From CAVROP01 sp050012175 (GTDB taxonomy: Bacteria > Acidobacteriota > Terriglobia > UBA7540): a DNA stretch of 64,000 nucleotides. Within the stretch, counting starts at the first letter, position 1. Every line of letters begins with the position of its first letter. A program made the translations under genes and the position numbers. Location of the stretch: contig JBEKHR010000013.1 of NCBI GenBank assembly GCA_050012175.1, positions 1 through 64,000 on the forward strand. Reading direction: 5' to 3'. Under the pieces are notes generated by a model. The model ran no database searches and was not told where the DNA came from. It saw only the letters and a list, made by a program, of their open reading frames with translations. Positions 31,286 through 40,401 of the stretch are shown in pieces.

Positions 31286-32299
31286 CTATTCGAGCAGGCG
31301 GGCAATCTCATCTCTGACGGGAACCCGAAGCTGCCTTACGCGGTTCTTCTCGACCACTTGGATGCCCTCGGTGGCTTCCCTGACCTCGCCGATGATGGCG
31401 GCTCTTACACCATGGCGAGTGTAAGCGCGAAGCAGGTTCGGGGTCGAGTTCGCACTCGCGACCACCAGCAATGCACCCGACGCAATCAATGCAAAGGGAT
31501 CGAATCCCAGGATTTCGCTGAAACTGCGTGTCTCCTCGAGAACGGGGACCTTTTCTTTCCAGATGCGCAACCCCACGCCGCCAGCCTTTGCGAGTTCGTA
31601 CAACCCTGAGGTCAGTCCGCCTTCGGTGGGGTCGTGCATGGCGTGGATTTCACCATGCCGTTGCGCCAGCAATGCGTCCCGGACTACGCTAATCCCCGGA
31701 CGGAAGAGCAACCGCTCAGCATGGCGCAGAGTTTTCATCGGCAGTTTCCGGGCGAGAGTAAGACGCTTTTCCCTTGCCAGGATGGCCGTGCCCTCGATCG
31801 CAATGCCACGCGTGAGCAGCACAAGGTCTCCCGGTTGCTGGCTTTCCTTTCGAACTAGCTTCGATTTGCCGACCTCCCCGAGCATCTGACCAACCATAAT
31901 TGGACGGTCGATGCCACGGGTGATCTCTGTGTGACCGCCACAGAGTGTCACACCTAACTCCCGGCAGGCACGAAGCGTCTCCCTAAAGATCTTGCGGACT
32001 AGTGCCAAGGAGGTGGTTTTTTCAGGAAGCAGTAAAGTCGCCAGGAACCAGAGCGGACGCGCTCCCAGAGTGGCGACATCATTGCCATTAATGTTAACCG
32101 CGTACCAACCGAGGCGCTCCGAGGTGAAGGTAATTGGGTCTGTTTTCGCCACAAGGTATTTTGCGCCAAGGTCGATTACGGCGGCATCCTCACCGAAGCG
32201 CGGGCCCAGAACCACTCTGGAGCGTCTTGACACTCGGCACTGGGCCAAGAGGGCCTGGAGAATGCGCGGCGGCAATTTCCCAACTGGAAATCCCTTCAT
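31286..32299 (-). CDS. AIR synthase-related protein (HypE/SelD/ThiL superfamily)
   Basis: 337 aa PurM-like ATP-binding protein. Recognisable blocks: the N-terminal GPRFGEDAAVIDLGAKYLVAK, then SERLGWYAVNINGNDVATLGARP and the Gly-rich LCGGHTEITRGIDRPIMVGQ, followed by AMHDPTEGGLTSGLYELAKA and SGALLVVASA. The order matches HypE, the hydrogenase carbamoyl dehydratase, but the C-terminal Cys of the HypE tail (PRIC) is missing: the protein ends RQLRVPVRDEIARLLE. So it is more likely a stand-alone AIR-synthase-like protein of unknown substrate. It is unrelated in sequence position to selD at 13.7 kb. Confidence 0.85.
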   Translation of the reverse strand: MKGFPVGKLPPRILQALLAQCRVSRRSRVVLGPRFGEDAAVIDLGAKYLVAKTDPITFTSERLGWYAVNINGNDVATLGARPLWFLATLLLPEKTTSLALVRKIFRETLRACRELGVTLCGGHTEITRGIDRPIMVGQMLGEVGKSKLVRKESQQPGDLVLLTRGIAIEGTAILAREKRLTLARKLPMKTLRHAERLLFRPGISVVRDALLAQRHGEIHAMHDPTEGGLTSGLYELAKAGGVGLRIWKEKVPVLEETRSFSEILGFDPFALIASGALLVVASANSTPNLLRAYTRHGVRAAIIGEVREATEGIQVVEKNRVRQLRVPVRDEIARLLE

Positions 32300-32463
32300 A
32301 GTGTGGTGAGTATAACTCTCCTGGGTCGATTGGTGCGGAGCGTTGTTCGAGAAACTCGTAGGACTTGCCCAAAGACTCCCTGCCGGGGTAATCTCCTTCC
32401 TTGCTGTCAGGCGCGAGTAAGCCCCGTCATGCTCACTTCGCTGACATAGGGAACAATGCAGAC

Positions 32464-33543
32464 ATGAGGATTAAAAAGGCGACCAAGAGGTACGAAGCAT
32501 GGCTGGGCGAGCGCCTCACTCTCGTCCAGGCGGACCTGGCGTTGAAGCACTCCTGGATGGCGGAGGCGCCGTTCCCCTTCTTCTTGCGCGCGACATTCTA
32601 TCGGTGGGCTCAAGTGTGGCCAGACATCTGTCCAGACCTTACGAAGGCACCTCGAGTTCTGGCTGTAGGCGATCTTCACGTGGAGAATTTCGGGACGTGG
32701 CGCGACGTCGAAGGACGCCTGATCTGGGGCGTGAACGATTTCGACGAGGCCTTTCCGATGGCCTACACCAACGACCTCGTCAGGCTCGCGGTCAGCGCGC
32801 ATCTGGCCATTGCTGCCAGCCAGTTGGCGCTGACCACGCAAGCCGCGTGCAAGAGTATTCTGAGCGGTTACCACGAAGGTCTCGAAGAAGGGGGCAAACC
32901 ATTCGTTCTGGAGGAGAATGACAAGTGGCTGCGCGAAGCCGTCACCGGCGAACTCCGCGACCCTGTTCAGTTTTGGGGAAAGATGAATACCTTACCCACG
33001 GTGCGGGGCGAAATCCCTAAGAGTGCCAGGAAGGCGCTCGAGGAATTGTTGCCGGAACGAGGATTGATTTATCGCGTTGCCCATCGGGTGGCAGGGCTGG
33101 GGAGCCTTGGGCGGGAACGTCACGTGGCGATCGCAGACTGGGGAGGAGGAAGGGTCGCGCGCGAGGCGAAGGCGATGGCGCCTTCGGCGTGTGTTTGGGC
33201 AAATGAAGGTAAAGGCCCGCAGAAGATATTTTATGAGGACATCATCACCAAAGCCGCGCGGGTGCTTGACCCCTTCGTGCATTTACGCGGCAAATGGATC
33301 GTGCGCCGGCTATCACCCGATTGTTCTCGCATCGAACTGGCCGCCCTGCCTGAGAAGCGAGATGAGCAGCGGTTGCTCCACGCCATGGGTTTCGAGACCG
33401 CAAATATCCACCTGGGGAGCAAGGACGCAATCAAGGCCGTTCGGCGCGACCTGGGTAGACGCAAGCCGGACTGGCTGCACGAGGCCGTTCATCAAATGAC
33501 CAAGGCCGTTTTGAAAGATTGGGAAGAATGGAAGAAGGCCTAG
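32464..33543 (+). CDS. DUF2252 family protein
   Basis: About 359 aa from ATG 32464 (MRIKKATKRYEAWLGERLTL). Its marks are the kinase-like motifs VLAVGDLHVENFGTWRDVEG (GDxHxxNF, like the catalytic loop of aminoglycoside phosphotransferases) and IWGVNDFDEAFPMAYTNDL (DFD, metal binding). Further on are VAHRVAGLGSLGRERHVAIA and VHLRGKWIVRRLSPD. DUF2252 proteins are common in soil bacteria and have no settled function; a small-molecule or protein kinase activity is a fair guess. Single gene. Confidence 0.85.
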   Translation: MRIKKATKRYEAWLGERLTLVQADLALKHSWMAEAPFPFFLRATFYRWAQVWPDICPDLTKAPRVLAVGDLHVENFGTWRDVEGRLIWGVNDFDEAFPMAYTNDLVRLAVSAHLAIAASQLALTTQAACKSILSGYHEGLEEGGKPFVLEENDKWLREAVTGELRDPVQFWGKMNTLPTVRGEIPKSARKALEELLPERGLIYRVAHRVAGLGSLGRERHVAIADWGGGRVAREAKAMAPSACVWANEGKGPQKIFYEDIITKAARVLDPFVHLRGKWIVRRLSPDCSRIELAALPEKRDEQRLLHAMGFETANIHLGSKDAIKAVRRDLGRRKPDWLHEAVHQMTKAVLKDWEEWKKA

Positions 33544-33544
33544 A

Positions 33545-33644
33545 GAAAACCAGAAAGCAGAAACTAGAAATCAGAAACTGGAAATTGGGAACTGGCAATC
33601 TTATTTTCTAGTTTCTGATTTCCATTTTCCAATTTCATTTCACT
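33545..33644. repeat. Heptamer-iterated palindrome (AGAAACT type)
   Basis: Left arm of AGAAACT/AGAAATC/GGAAATT units (33545-33590), right arm with TAGTTTCTGATTTCC and TTCCAATTTC (33603-33640). It separates the convergent ends of the DUF2252 gene and the activase operon, and so might also act as a terminator-like structure. Confidence 0.75.
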
Positions 33645-33669
33645 ACTTCAAGACAAGAAACGATGCACT

Positions 33670-34989
33670 TCAAGCAACGGGCTGAGTGAAACAGGGAGCA
33701 TACTTGCGAGGATGAGCCTTTTTCTCGCGGTAGGATCGGGCGAGTTCGAGGTAGATGCCCAAGTCACGGTCGAGGTCGGACTGCGTGCCATCGAAATAGA
33801 AATTGCGAATAGGGATACCGCCGTACTCCTTGCTGAGCTTGGGATAGATGGCCTCGCTCACAATTCCGTTCATGCACGTGAAGGGACTGATATCGATGAC
33901 GCCATCGGCCCCGTGAAGGGCAAGATAAGCCGCCCTCCCCACGCTTAGGACCATCTCACCCTGCGCCCCGCAGACCGGCAAATAGGGCCAGGCTAGTTCT
34001 ATAACCTCCTCGACTTCCGGCTCCTCGTAACCCACAAAGTCCTCATGGAACGGGGCGATCAGAGTGTGCTCATCGGAATGCTGGATGTACGTCCGCAAGC
34101 GCGCCTTTAGCATATCCAGAGAAATGACCCGTCCACGCAGGCGAAGCTTTCGTTCCTGCTCGGTGTTGGTGTAGGCCACCCATTCAGCAATGTGGCTCAG
34201 GGAGCACTCGGCTCCATAGCTTTCCAACTTGCGTATCAAGTCTTCATTGGAAAAGGTATTCAGGCGGCAGAAGATCTCCCCCACCACGCCAATCAGTGGA
34301 GTTTCGGGATCGTAGTGGGTCGGGACGCGCCGGAACCTCTCGCGCGCCCGGATCATCGACTCGACCAAGCTCAGGAGCTGGCAGTGCATGTCCGCGCAAC
34401 TTGCGTCCAGTGTTTGGCACAAGTCTTGGAGGGACACTTGGAAGACACGGTCCGAGGCGCCTGGGCTTTTCTCATAGGGGCGGGTCTTAAGCAAGGCGCG
34501 GTGGAGCGTGTCTGCCGCGACCAGCGCCCGCCAGCCTGCCCGAAAGAAGGCGTTGGTAATGTCGCCCAGATCAGCGTAGCCATTCTGGCTTGTGGGCGAC
34601 AGGATCTGGACGTCGCCGTAACCGGCCTGGCGCAGGATTTTCTTCAGGAAAGGGGCGTACTGGCCGAACCGGCACGGACCCTCGGCCGTAGGCATGAAGA
34701 ACGCCGCGCGCGCAGGCCTGAAGCCCGGCATTTCGATGACTCGGAGGAAATCGCCCACCGTAACCTTGGCTGGGTAGCACTCATCGCCGGTCGTATACTT
34801 GCTTCCCAGCTCGCGTGTCCGCTCGTTGGAGGGCGGGGTGGGCTGCGCATCAATGCCCAGCCAGCGAAAAACTGCCGCGAATGCCTCGGAACTGCCTTCC
34901 GCCATGGTGGGGATGTAAACCGTCTTGCCCGCCAGGGGATGCCCGGCGCTAATGCGACGGCTTACATGACGGTGGTCGAAGAGGGGCAT
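33670..34989 (-). CDS. HgdB-like 2-hydroxyacyl-CoA dehydratase component/activase partner
   Basis: 439 aa. The sequence shows GSKYTTGDECYPAKVTVGDF, FMPTAEGPCRFGQYAPFLKK, CGAQGEMVLSVGRA and ISPFTCMNGIVSEAIYPKLS. This is the Cys pattern of the HgdB/FldC-like subunit domain that in other genomes forms the last part of a single 1400-residue activase-related protein. Here it is a separate gene whose first 28 bases overlap the end of the activase gene in another frame, so the two are translationally coupled. The protein probably binds an Fe-S cluster. The pathway served is not apparent from the neighbours. Confidence 0.8.
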   Translation of the reverse strand: MPLFDHRHVSRRISAGHPLAGKTVYIPTMAEGSSEAFAAVFRWLGIDAQPTPPSNERTRELGSKYTTGDECYPAKVTVGDFLRVIEMPGFRPARAAFFMPTAEGPCRFGQYAPFLKKILRQAGYGDVQILSPTSQNGYADLGDITNAFFRAGWRALVAADTLHRALLKTRPYEKSPGASDRVFQVSLQDLCQTLDASCADMHCQLLSLVESMIRARERFRRVPTHYDPETPLIGVVGEIFCRLNTFSNEDLIRKLESYGAECSLSHIAEWVAYTNTEQERKLRLRGRVISLDMLKARLRTYIQHSDEHTLIAPFHEDFVGYEEPEVEEVIELAWPYLPVCGAQGEMVLSVGRAAYLALHGADGVIDISPFTCMNGIVSEAIYPKLSKEYGGIPIRNFYFDGTQSDLDRDLGIYLELARSYREKKAHPRKYAPCFTQPVA

Positions 34990-37900
34990 CGCAGAAATCC
35001 TTTGCTATCCAGATAGGCTTCGCAGCGGGTGATAAACCCGGCGTCGTTCGAGTGGCCGTCGAACTGGAGCACCAGCGAGGGCTTGCCGGCGGCATCGTCG
35101 AGGAACGACTTGATATAGGAGTCCGGGCCACACTTGAAGTTCGAGATGTAGACCAGGTGCAGGTTGGGGTGGCGGCGAGTCAATTGCGCCGCCGCCAGAA
35201 TCTGCCGCCCGGAGTTCCAGTACATATTCGCGTTGACCTCGGTGATGTCTTCGAAGTCCAGGGGAAGGAAATCCATGGGCAGAACATTGACCCCATAAAG
35301 CGCGCGCAGCTTGCGCAGGATGTCGCAGTTGACACTACGGTCGTAGAGGTTGTAAGGACGCCCCACCAGCACCAACGCCGGCTCGCCGCTCTCCTTGAGC
35401 TGGGCCAGGGCCTGAGCGCCTGCCTCCAGCACGGCCTCCGTAAAGGCTCCCTGGGCGGCGTAGCCCGCCGTCACCGCGCGATCGCTCTGCTGGCGCGAAA
35501 TGCCGAGTGATCGAGCAAATTCCGCCAGTTCCTTCTCGACGTGCTTCCGCCCGAAGCGGAAATGCACGGTAGGGATCAGCAACTTGGTGTGCGCGCTCTC
35601 CACTTGCGGCGCCGCGCGTACGACAAAGGGGAGCGTCTGATTCCAGGGGCAGAGGTGCGAATCCACGCCGCTCGGCGGAGCTTCGGCGTTGACGACGTTG
35701 GGCAGCAGCAGGTAGTCCACCCCTTTGTCCAGCAAGTCCAGGACGTGCCCGTGCGCTACCTGTACCGGGAAGCAAGGCTGCGCCACGGCCAACTCCTCAC
35801 CCCGGGTGGAGATTTTCCGGTCTGTCGTGGCGGAGAGCACCACGTCGAATTGCAGTTCCTGGAAGTAGGCGCACCAGAAGGGGAAGCGGTCGTAGTAGAA
35901 CATGGTGCGTGGGATGCCCACGCTAGGCCTCGAACCTCGGGCGGGCAGCAGAACTTCTTCCAGCAGCTTGTCACGGTAGTCGAGCAGATCCTCGAGGATG
36001 GGCTTGCGGTCGGAACGCGCCCGCTTGCGGAACTTGTCAGAGCACTGGTCCCCCCAGTAGGTGCGTTCTCCCTCGATGGTGAACTCCTTCATGTCGCAGT
36101 AATTCGAGCAGGCGCGACAGACAAAGTCCCGTGCGGTGAACTGCACCCGGTAGAGGTCGTAGCCCCGGAAACGGCTGGGGCGGTCGGCGCCCTTCATGCG
36201 GTCGCGCGCGATGAGCGCCATGCCGATGGCCCCGATCACGCCGTTATGCGGCGGAACAACAATCTGCTTGCCGAGGACTTGGGAGAAGGCGGCCGCCACG
36301 GCGTCGTTGTAAGCGGTTCCCCCCTGGAAGAAGATGACGTCGCCGATTTTCCTTCCACGCACCACGCGGTTCAGGTAGTTCAAGGCCACGGAATAAGCCA
36401 GGCCCGCCGCGAGATCCCCCACCTCCGCGCCCTTCAGCAGCAGCCCCGTGACGTCGCGCTCCATGAAGACCGTGCAACGTTCACCCAGCCGTGCGGGATT
36501 GGCGGAGGCCAACGCCAGGCGCGCGAATTCCTCCTTGATGGAAATCCCCAGCTTCTCGGCTTGCTCTTCCAGGAACGAGCCGGTGCCGGCGGCGCAGGCT
36601 TCGTTCATGGTGAAGTCCACCACCACGCCCTTCTCAATGCGGATGAACTTCGAGTCCTGCCCGCCGATTTCGAAGATAGTATCCACCGGCTCCATGCCCA
36701 TTTGCTGGCAAACGTGCATGGCCCCGGTCTTGTGGGCGGTGATCTCGTCGTTTACCGTGTCGGCGCCCACCAATTCGCCGATCAGCTCGCGGCCGGAACC
36801 CGTGGTCCCCACGCCTCGAATGTCCAGCCAGGTCCCGAGTTCGGCCTCGATCTCCTTGAGCCCCCGGTCAACCACCTCGATGGGCCGCCCCTGCGTGGGC
36901 AGGTAGATTTCTTTCAGAAGATTGCCTGCCGCATCGGTAACCACCAAGTTGGTGCTCACCGAGCCGATATCGATTCCCAGGTACGCTTCGATCTTATTTG
37001 AAAATTGAGATTTCAAATTTGCTGTTTCCGTAAGCGGGCGGTGGTCCGGTATCAGGTCCGCTTGGATCTTGTCTGAAATCTGAGATTTCAAATTTGCTGT
37101 TTCCGTAAGCGGGTGGTGGTCCGGTATGGGGTTGCCGCCCTCTCCGTTCGGGCCGGCCACCGGTGGCCTTACATTTTCCGCTCGGTCCCGCAACAGGAGC
37201 ACGTTTTTCATGGAGAGCGCTTCCGTGCAGGCAAAACTCTTCTTGGCGGCCTCATGCTGCCGCAGTTGATGAATGCGCTTGAACGACCGTTTGCGCCATT
37301 CCTCAGCCTCCAGCATGGCTGCGCCCAGCGCCCCCAACCACGCGTAGAGGCCGGGGACCACAAGGTCGTTCTCGCCCAGCTTGAATGCCTCTCGCAGGGC
37401 GCTCGAGATGCCCGCGTTCAGCGCTACGCCGCCGATAAAGGCCACCGGCGCAACCACGGCCCGGCCTTTGACGATGCTCGATTTGAAGTTTCGCGCTACG
37501 GCGTCACACAGGCCCCGCAGGATCTGCTCCGTGCTGTAGCCCTTCTGCTGAGCGTGGATCATGTCCGTTTTGGCGAACACGGAGCATCGGCCGGCAATGC
37601 GGGCCGCGCAACTTGCCCCGCACGCCGCCGGGCCGACCTCCTCGATGCTGTAAAGCAAACGCGTGGCCTGCTGGTCGATAAAGGAGCCTGTGCCCGCCGC
37701 GCATTCGCCACTGGTCTGGTAGTCCACGATTCCCAGGTGCTTGCCCATCGCCTCCGGGTCCAGCCGCAGGTATTTCGAGGACTCGCCACCGATTTCGAAG
37801 ATCGTGCGCACCTCCGGGTTGAACGTCCGCACGCCCTTGGCAATGGCGCGAAACTCGTTCTCAAAGTAGATGCCCAGGATTTTAGCGATGAGTTGGCTGC

Positions 37901-38183
37901 CCGACCCGGTCACGCGAATCCCTTCAACGTTTTCCTCCGAGAGGTCCTCGTAAAGCTCTTGCAGCAGGTCGAAGGTGGATTGGATGGGGCTGCCCTGAAT
38001 GCGCCGGTACCTCGAGAGGATCAGCGGCCGCCCCGCGAAAGGGCTGGAAGCAGGAAACGTGGCCCCGTAAAAGGTCTGGGATTTTTCACTCAGGCTGCGG
38101 AATAGTTGGTCGTCCGCCGTTGCTCCGATGGCGGCAAGCTTAAAACTGACAGCGCCGATATCTAACCCAATGTTGATGCTCAT
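34962..38183 (-). CDS. Acyl-CoA dehydratase activase with two fused ATPase domains
   Basis: 1073 aa in the BadF/BadG/BcrA/HgdC ATPase family. Domain 1 (about 1-300) has GLDIGAVSFKL, FEIGGESSKYLRL and TSGECAAGTGSFIDQQ; domain 2 (about 402-660) has GIDIGSVSTNLVV, FEIGGQDSKFIRI and NEACAAGTGSFLEEQ. Each has the ECAAGTGSF/CxVF pattern (Cys ligands of the bridging [4Fe-4S] cluster). The last third is a DUF2229-type domain with CRACSNYCDM, QPCFPVQVAHGHVLD and VNAEAPPSGVDSHLCPWNQT. The linker has an in-frame 25-residue duplication. The activase drives ATP-dependent one-electron transfer to a radical dehydratase or related enzyme; the target is not seen here. Confidence 0.88.
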   Translation of the reverse strand: MSINIGLDIGAVSFKLAAIGATADDQLFRSLSEKSQTFYGATFPASSPFAGRPLILSRYRRIQGSPIQSTFDLLQELYEDLSEENVEGIRVTGSGSQLIAKILGIYFENEFRAIAKGVRTFNPEVRTIFEIGGESSKYLRLDPEAMGKHLGIVDYQTSGECAAGTGSFIDQQATRLLYSIEEVGPAACGASCAARIAGRCSVFAKTDMIHAQQKGYSTEQILRGLCDAVARNFKSSIVKGRAVVAPVAFIGGVALNAGISSALREAFKLGENDLVVPGLYAWLGALGAAMLEAEEWRKRSFKRIHQLRQHEAAKKSFACTEALSMKNVLLLRDRAENVRPPVAGPNGEGGNPIPDHHPLTETANLKSQISDKIQADLIPDHRPLTETANLKSQFSNKIEAYLGIDIGSVSTNLVVTDAAGNLLKEIYLPTQGRPIEVVDRGLKEIEAELGTWLDIRGVGTTGSGRELIGELVGADTVNDEITAHKTGAMHVCQQMGMEPVDTIFEIGGQDSKFIRIEKGVVVDFTMNEACAAGTGSFLEEQAEKLGISIKEEFARLALASANPARLGERCTVFMERDVTGLLLKGAEVGDLAAGLAYSVALNYLNRVVRGRKIGDVIFFQGGTAYNDAVAAAFSQVLGKQIVVPPHNGVIGAIGMALIARDRMKGADRPSRFRGYDLYRVQFTARDFVCRACSNYCDMKEFTIEGERTYWGDQCSDKFRKRARSDRKPILEDLLDYRDKLLEEVLLPARGSRPSVGIPRTMFYYDRFPFWCAYFQELQFDVVLSATTDRKISTRGEELAVAQPCFPVQVAHGHVLDLLDKGVDYLLLPNVVNAEAPPSGVDSHLCPWNQTLPFVVRAAPQVESAHTKLLIPTVHFRFGRKHVEKELAEFARSLGISRQQSDRAVTAGYAAQGAFTEAVLEAGAQALAQLKESGEPALVLVGRPYNLYDRSVNCDILRKLRALYGVNVLPMDFLPLDFEDITEVNANMYWNSGRQILAAAQLTRRHPNLHLVYISNFKCGPDSYIKSFLDDAAGKPSLVLQFDGHSNDAGFITRCEAYLDSKGFLRCPSSTTVM
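36978..37127 (-). repeat. In-frame 75-base tandem duplication in the activase linker
   Basis: Two copies of a 25-residue unit (IPDHHPLTETANLKSQISDK and IPDHRPLTETANLKSQFSNK) lie back to back between the two ATPase domains, residues about 353-377 and 378-402. The DNA contains TGAGATTTCAAATTTG runs, which look like the heptamer-type intergenic repeats. An intergenic repeat may therefore have been taken into the coding frame. Confidence 0.75.
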
Positions 38184-39124
38184 AGAAGCCTAACCGTTTA
38201 AAGCCGGGGGCGGTGACGGTCACCGGAAGGACATATCCCGGGAACCTCGAGCTATCGGTTTCTTCTGAGTCAGCTTGGCATGCGAGATTCTACTCTTTTT
38301 CCGCTGACTTGTCCCCTGGAAATCTCCTTCGAGTTAGCTTGGAATGCGGTCTCCCGCTTTCGGGTGAAATCACCCTAACGCTCCGCCCACACTCTAGGGA
38401 TGGGCAATTCTCGTTCCGAGGAGGAAGGCAGGTACTAATTGTCCAAGAAAATAGCTGGCTTAGGACAAACTGACAGTACGAATGGGATATTGTGACCGAA
38501 ACAAAACAGTTTCACAAGAAAATTGATGAATTTATCAACAACTCGCTCAATACATCTGCCGCTCAGTACCCAAGACTCGTTGCATCGTTCGGCCTTCTGC
38601 TTTCTGCCTGCACTTCTGGAATTCTTGCCCCACCTACCACCTACTAACCACCTGTGTTTTCAATAACATTCCCGCCTTCGACGCGCAACTCCCTTTTTTT
38701 CTATAACATTCGCGGTTCGTTTCTGCCCATTGGAAACCGGTCCTTTGTTTTCATATACATTCCCGCGTCGTTCCTTCACTTTTTAAAGTTACTGAGTTTT
38801 TCTTTTCCCATCCCAACTGACAAGTTGTCCAATAGGAGCAACGGGGGTTCGTGACCTTTGTCGCGCCGCCTGACACGTCCTCAAAGTCTCTCTCCTGACT
38901 CCTGATTGGACTGTTCCGAAAAGGCCATGAGTTCCAGCCCAACTCGATCTAGAATTGTAGCCTATGTTATTCCTCTTGTCAAGAGACAGGGAGTCCGCTG
39001 CGTCATTAGAAAGCCGGGGAGCGAGGCGCTGCCGCGTCATAGGCGGCCAGCAAGGAGCGAAGCTGGCGCTGAAGCAGTCTGTTCGGCGGCCCGGTAGAAC
39101 CGCAGGCCCATTTCGAGACTCTGA
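38184..39124. other. 940-base gap without a supported gene, AT-richer than its surroundings
   Basis: No coding frame here is convincing. Between 38640 and 38770 three similar 20-base blocks occur: GTTTTCAATAACATTCCCGC (38656-38675), TTTTTCTATAACATTCGCGG (38696-38715) and GTTTTCATATACATTCCCGC (38747-38766). A DnaA-box-like TTTATCAACA lies near 38530, and a short palindrome GACAAGTTGTC near 38820. The region may be a regulatory area or the remains of a lost gene. Confidence 0.5.
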
Positions 39125-40105
39125 TCACCGGTGCAATTCGACCACGTCTTTATCCTCGAGGAGGTAATCGCGGTTGACCATCTGGCCCTCAAATTTCCCG
39201 TGCCCCCAGACGCGCGCATACTTGAGTTGGGTGAGAAAATCATGGTGAACATGTGCAGCAAGGTCGAGCAAGCGGGATCCGCGCTTTAAGATGTAGGGCG
39301 CGGTCCGCTCCAGTTTCTTTCCGGGGGCCTTGGTGTAGACCCGGATCACCTCGAGCAACTCAAAAGCGCGCCGCCTGAGTTCATCCAGTCCCTGCCCCGT
39401 TTCGGCAGAGACCGGCAAGGTCTCAAGCCGCGCGCCGTAGAGGTCTTTCAGGACTTCCAAACTTCCGAGGGCGCCGCTGGCGTCGAGCTTATTGGCGACG
39501 AGCAGCGTCCTTTTGCCGAGCCATCCCGGGGTGTTTGGCAACTCGCCGGCGCCGAGCTGCACCTTGGCTTTGGCGAGCTGGGTGAGGGTGGTTTCGAGAT
39601 CTTCGAGAAGATCCGGATCGCTCAGGTCCACTACTAGCATGGCTGCATCCGCGTTGCGGATGATCTGATAAAGCCATGATTCAGGGAAGTCGGGATGGAC
39701 GGGGGGCAGATCCACAAGCTGGATCTGAATGTCTTCGAACCTCATCATACCCGGCAGGGGAACGCGAGTGGTGAAAGGGTAGTCGGCTACCTCCGGCATG
39801 GCATGGGTGAGCTGCCGGACCAGCATCGACTTGCCGCTGTTCGGCGGGCCCACCAACGCCACCTGGCCGGCGCCCTCCTTCTCGATGCGGTGGATGATGC
39901 CTGCACGGCTGACTGGCTTCCTGGCCTGTTCCGTCCGCAGCTTGGAGAGGCGCCGCTTCAGGTCGGCTTGCATCTTTTCCGTGCCTTTGTGGCGGGGGAT
40001 GGTGGCCAGCATTTCTTCCAGCGCAGCCAGCTTTTCTTCTGTCGTATTGGCGGCCTTGAACCGTCTTTCGGCTTCCAGGTATTGCGGCGTGAGGTTCGCA
40101 GGCAT
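39125..40105 (-). CDS. DRG/Obg-like GTPase with C-terminal TGS domain
   Basis: 326 aa. The N-terminus is a basic coiled helix (LEAERRFKAANTTEEKLAAL, LKRRLSKLRTEQARK). The GTPase domain has G1 VALVGPPNSGKSMLVRQL, the switch-like TTRVPLPGMM, G3 QLVDLPPVHP and G4 LLVANKLDASG. The C-terminal 70 residues (IRVYTKAPGKKLERTAPYIL to VNRDYLLEDKDVVELH) form a TGS domain, as in eukaryotic and archaeal DRG proteins. The combination points to a ribosome-associated GTPase of the DRG type, uncommon in bacteria but found in some soil phyla. Single gene. Confidence 0.87.
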   Translation of the reverse strand: MPANLTPQYLEAERRFKAANTTEEKLAALEEMLATIPRHKGTEKMQADLKRRLSKLRTEQARKPVSRAGIIHRIEKEGAGQVALVGPPNSGKSMLVRQLTHAMPEVADYPFTTRVPLPGMMRFEDIQIQLVDLPPVHPDFPESWLYQIIRNADAAMLVVDLSDPDLLEDLETTLTQLAKAKVQLGAGELPNTPGWLGKRTLLVANKLDASGALGSLEVLKDLYGARLETLPVSAETGQGLDELRRRAFELLEVIRVYTKAPGKKLERTAPYILKRGSRLLDLAAHVHHDFLTQLKYARVWGHGKFEGQMVNRDYLLEDKDVVELHR

Positions 40106-40170
40106 AGGTTCCCTGCTGCCAGGGTAGCCCTATTATGCGACGATTCCAGCCTCAGGTACTAGGGGCTGGG

Positions 40171-40297
40171 GCAATTCTGAATAGTGAATAGTAAATTATA
40201 AATTAACGAGGCGTTGCGGTCAGAACGCCTGGGCGCGGCGCGCAAAGCAAACTCTGCGTCCGCAATTCACAATTTACCATTCACCATTCATAATTGC
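40171..40297. repeat. Heptamer-iterated palindrome (GAATAGT/GAATGGT type)
   Basis: Left arm at about 40171-40205 (TGAATAG, TGAATAG, TAAATTA, TAAATTA) and right arm at about 40263-40297 (AATTCACAATTTACCATTCA and on) are complementary. The centre holds GAGGCGTT and AACGCCT, which pair as an inner stem. It fills most of the 296-base gap before the secreted phosphoesterase gene. Confidence 0.75.
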
Positions 40298-40401
40298 TGA
40301 TGGGATTCACCTTTCCGTTGGCCCGTTGTAACACTAGCGCAAGGTGAATCTGTCCTATACTCGAAGATCGCGGCAAGACTTTTATTAGGGAGGCGTTCCT
40401 T

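Noticed and set aside
38213..38473. 86-codon plus-strand frame after the activase gene
   Set aside because: No ribosome site, no recognisable sequence and atypical composition; it looks like random open sequence in the gap.
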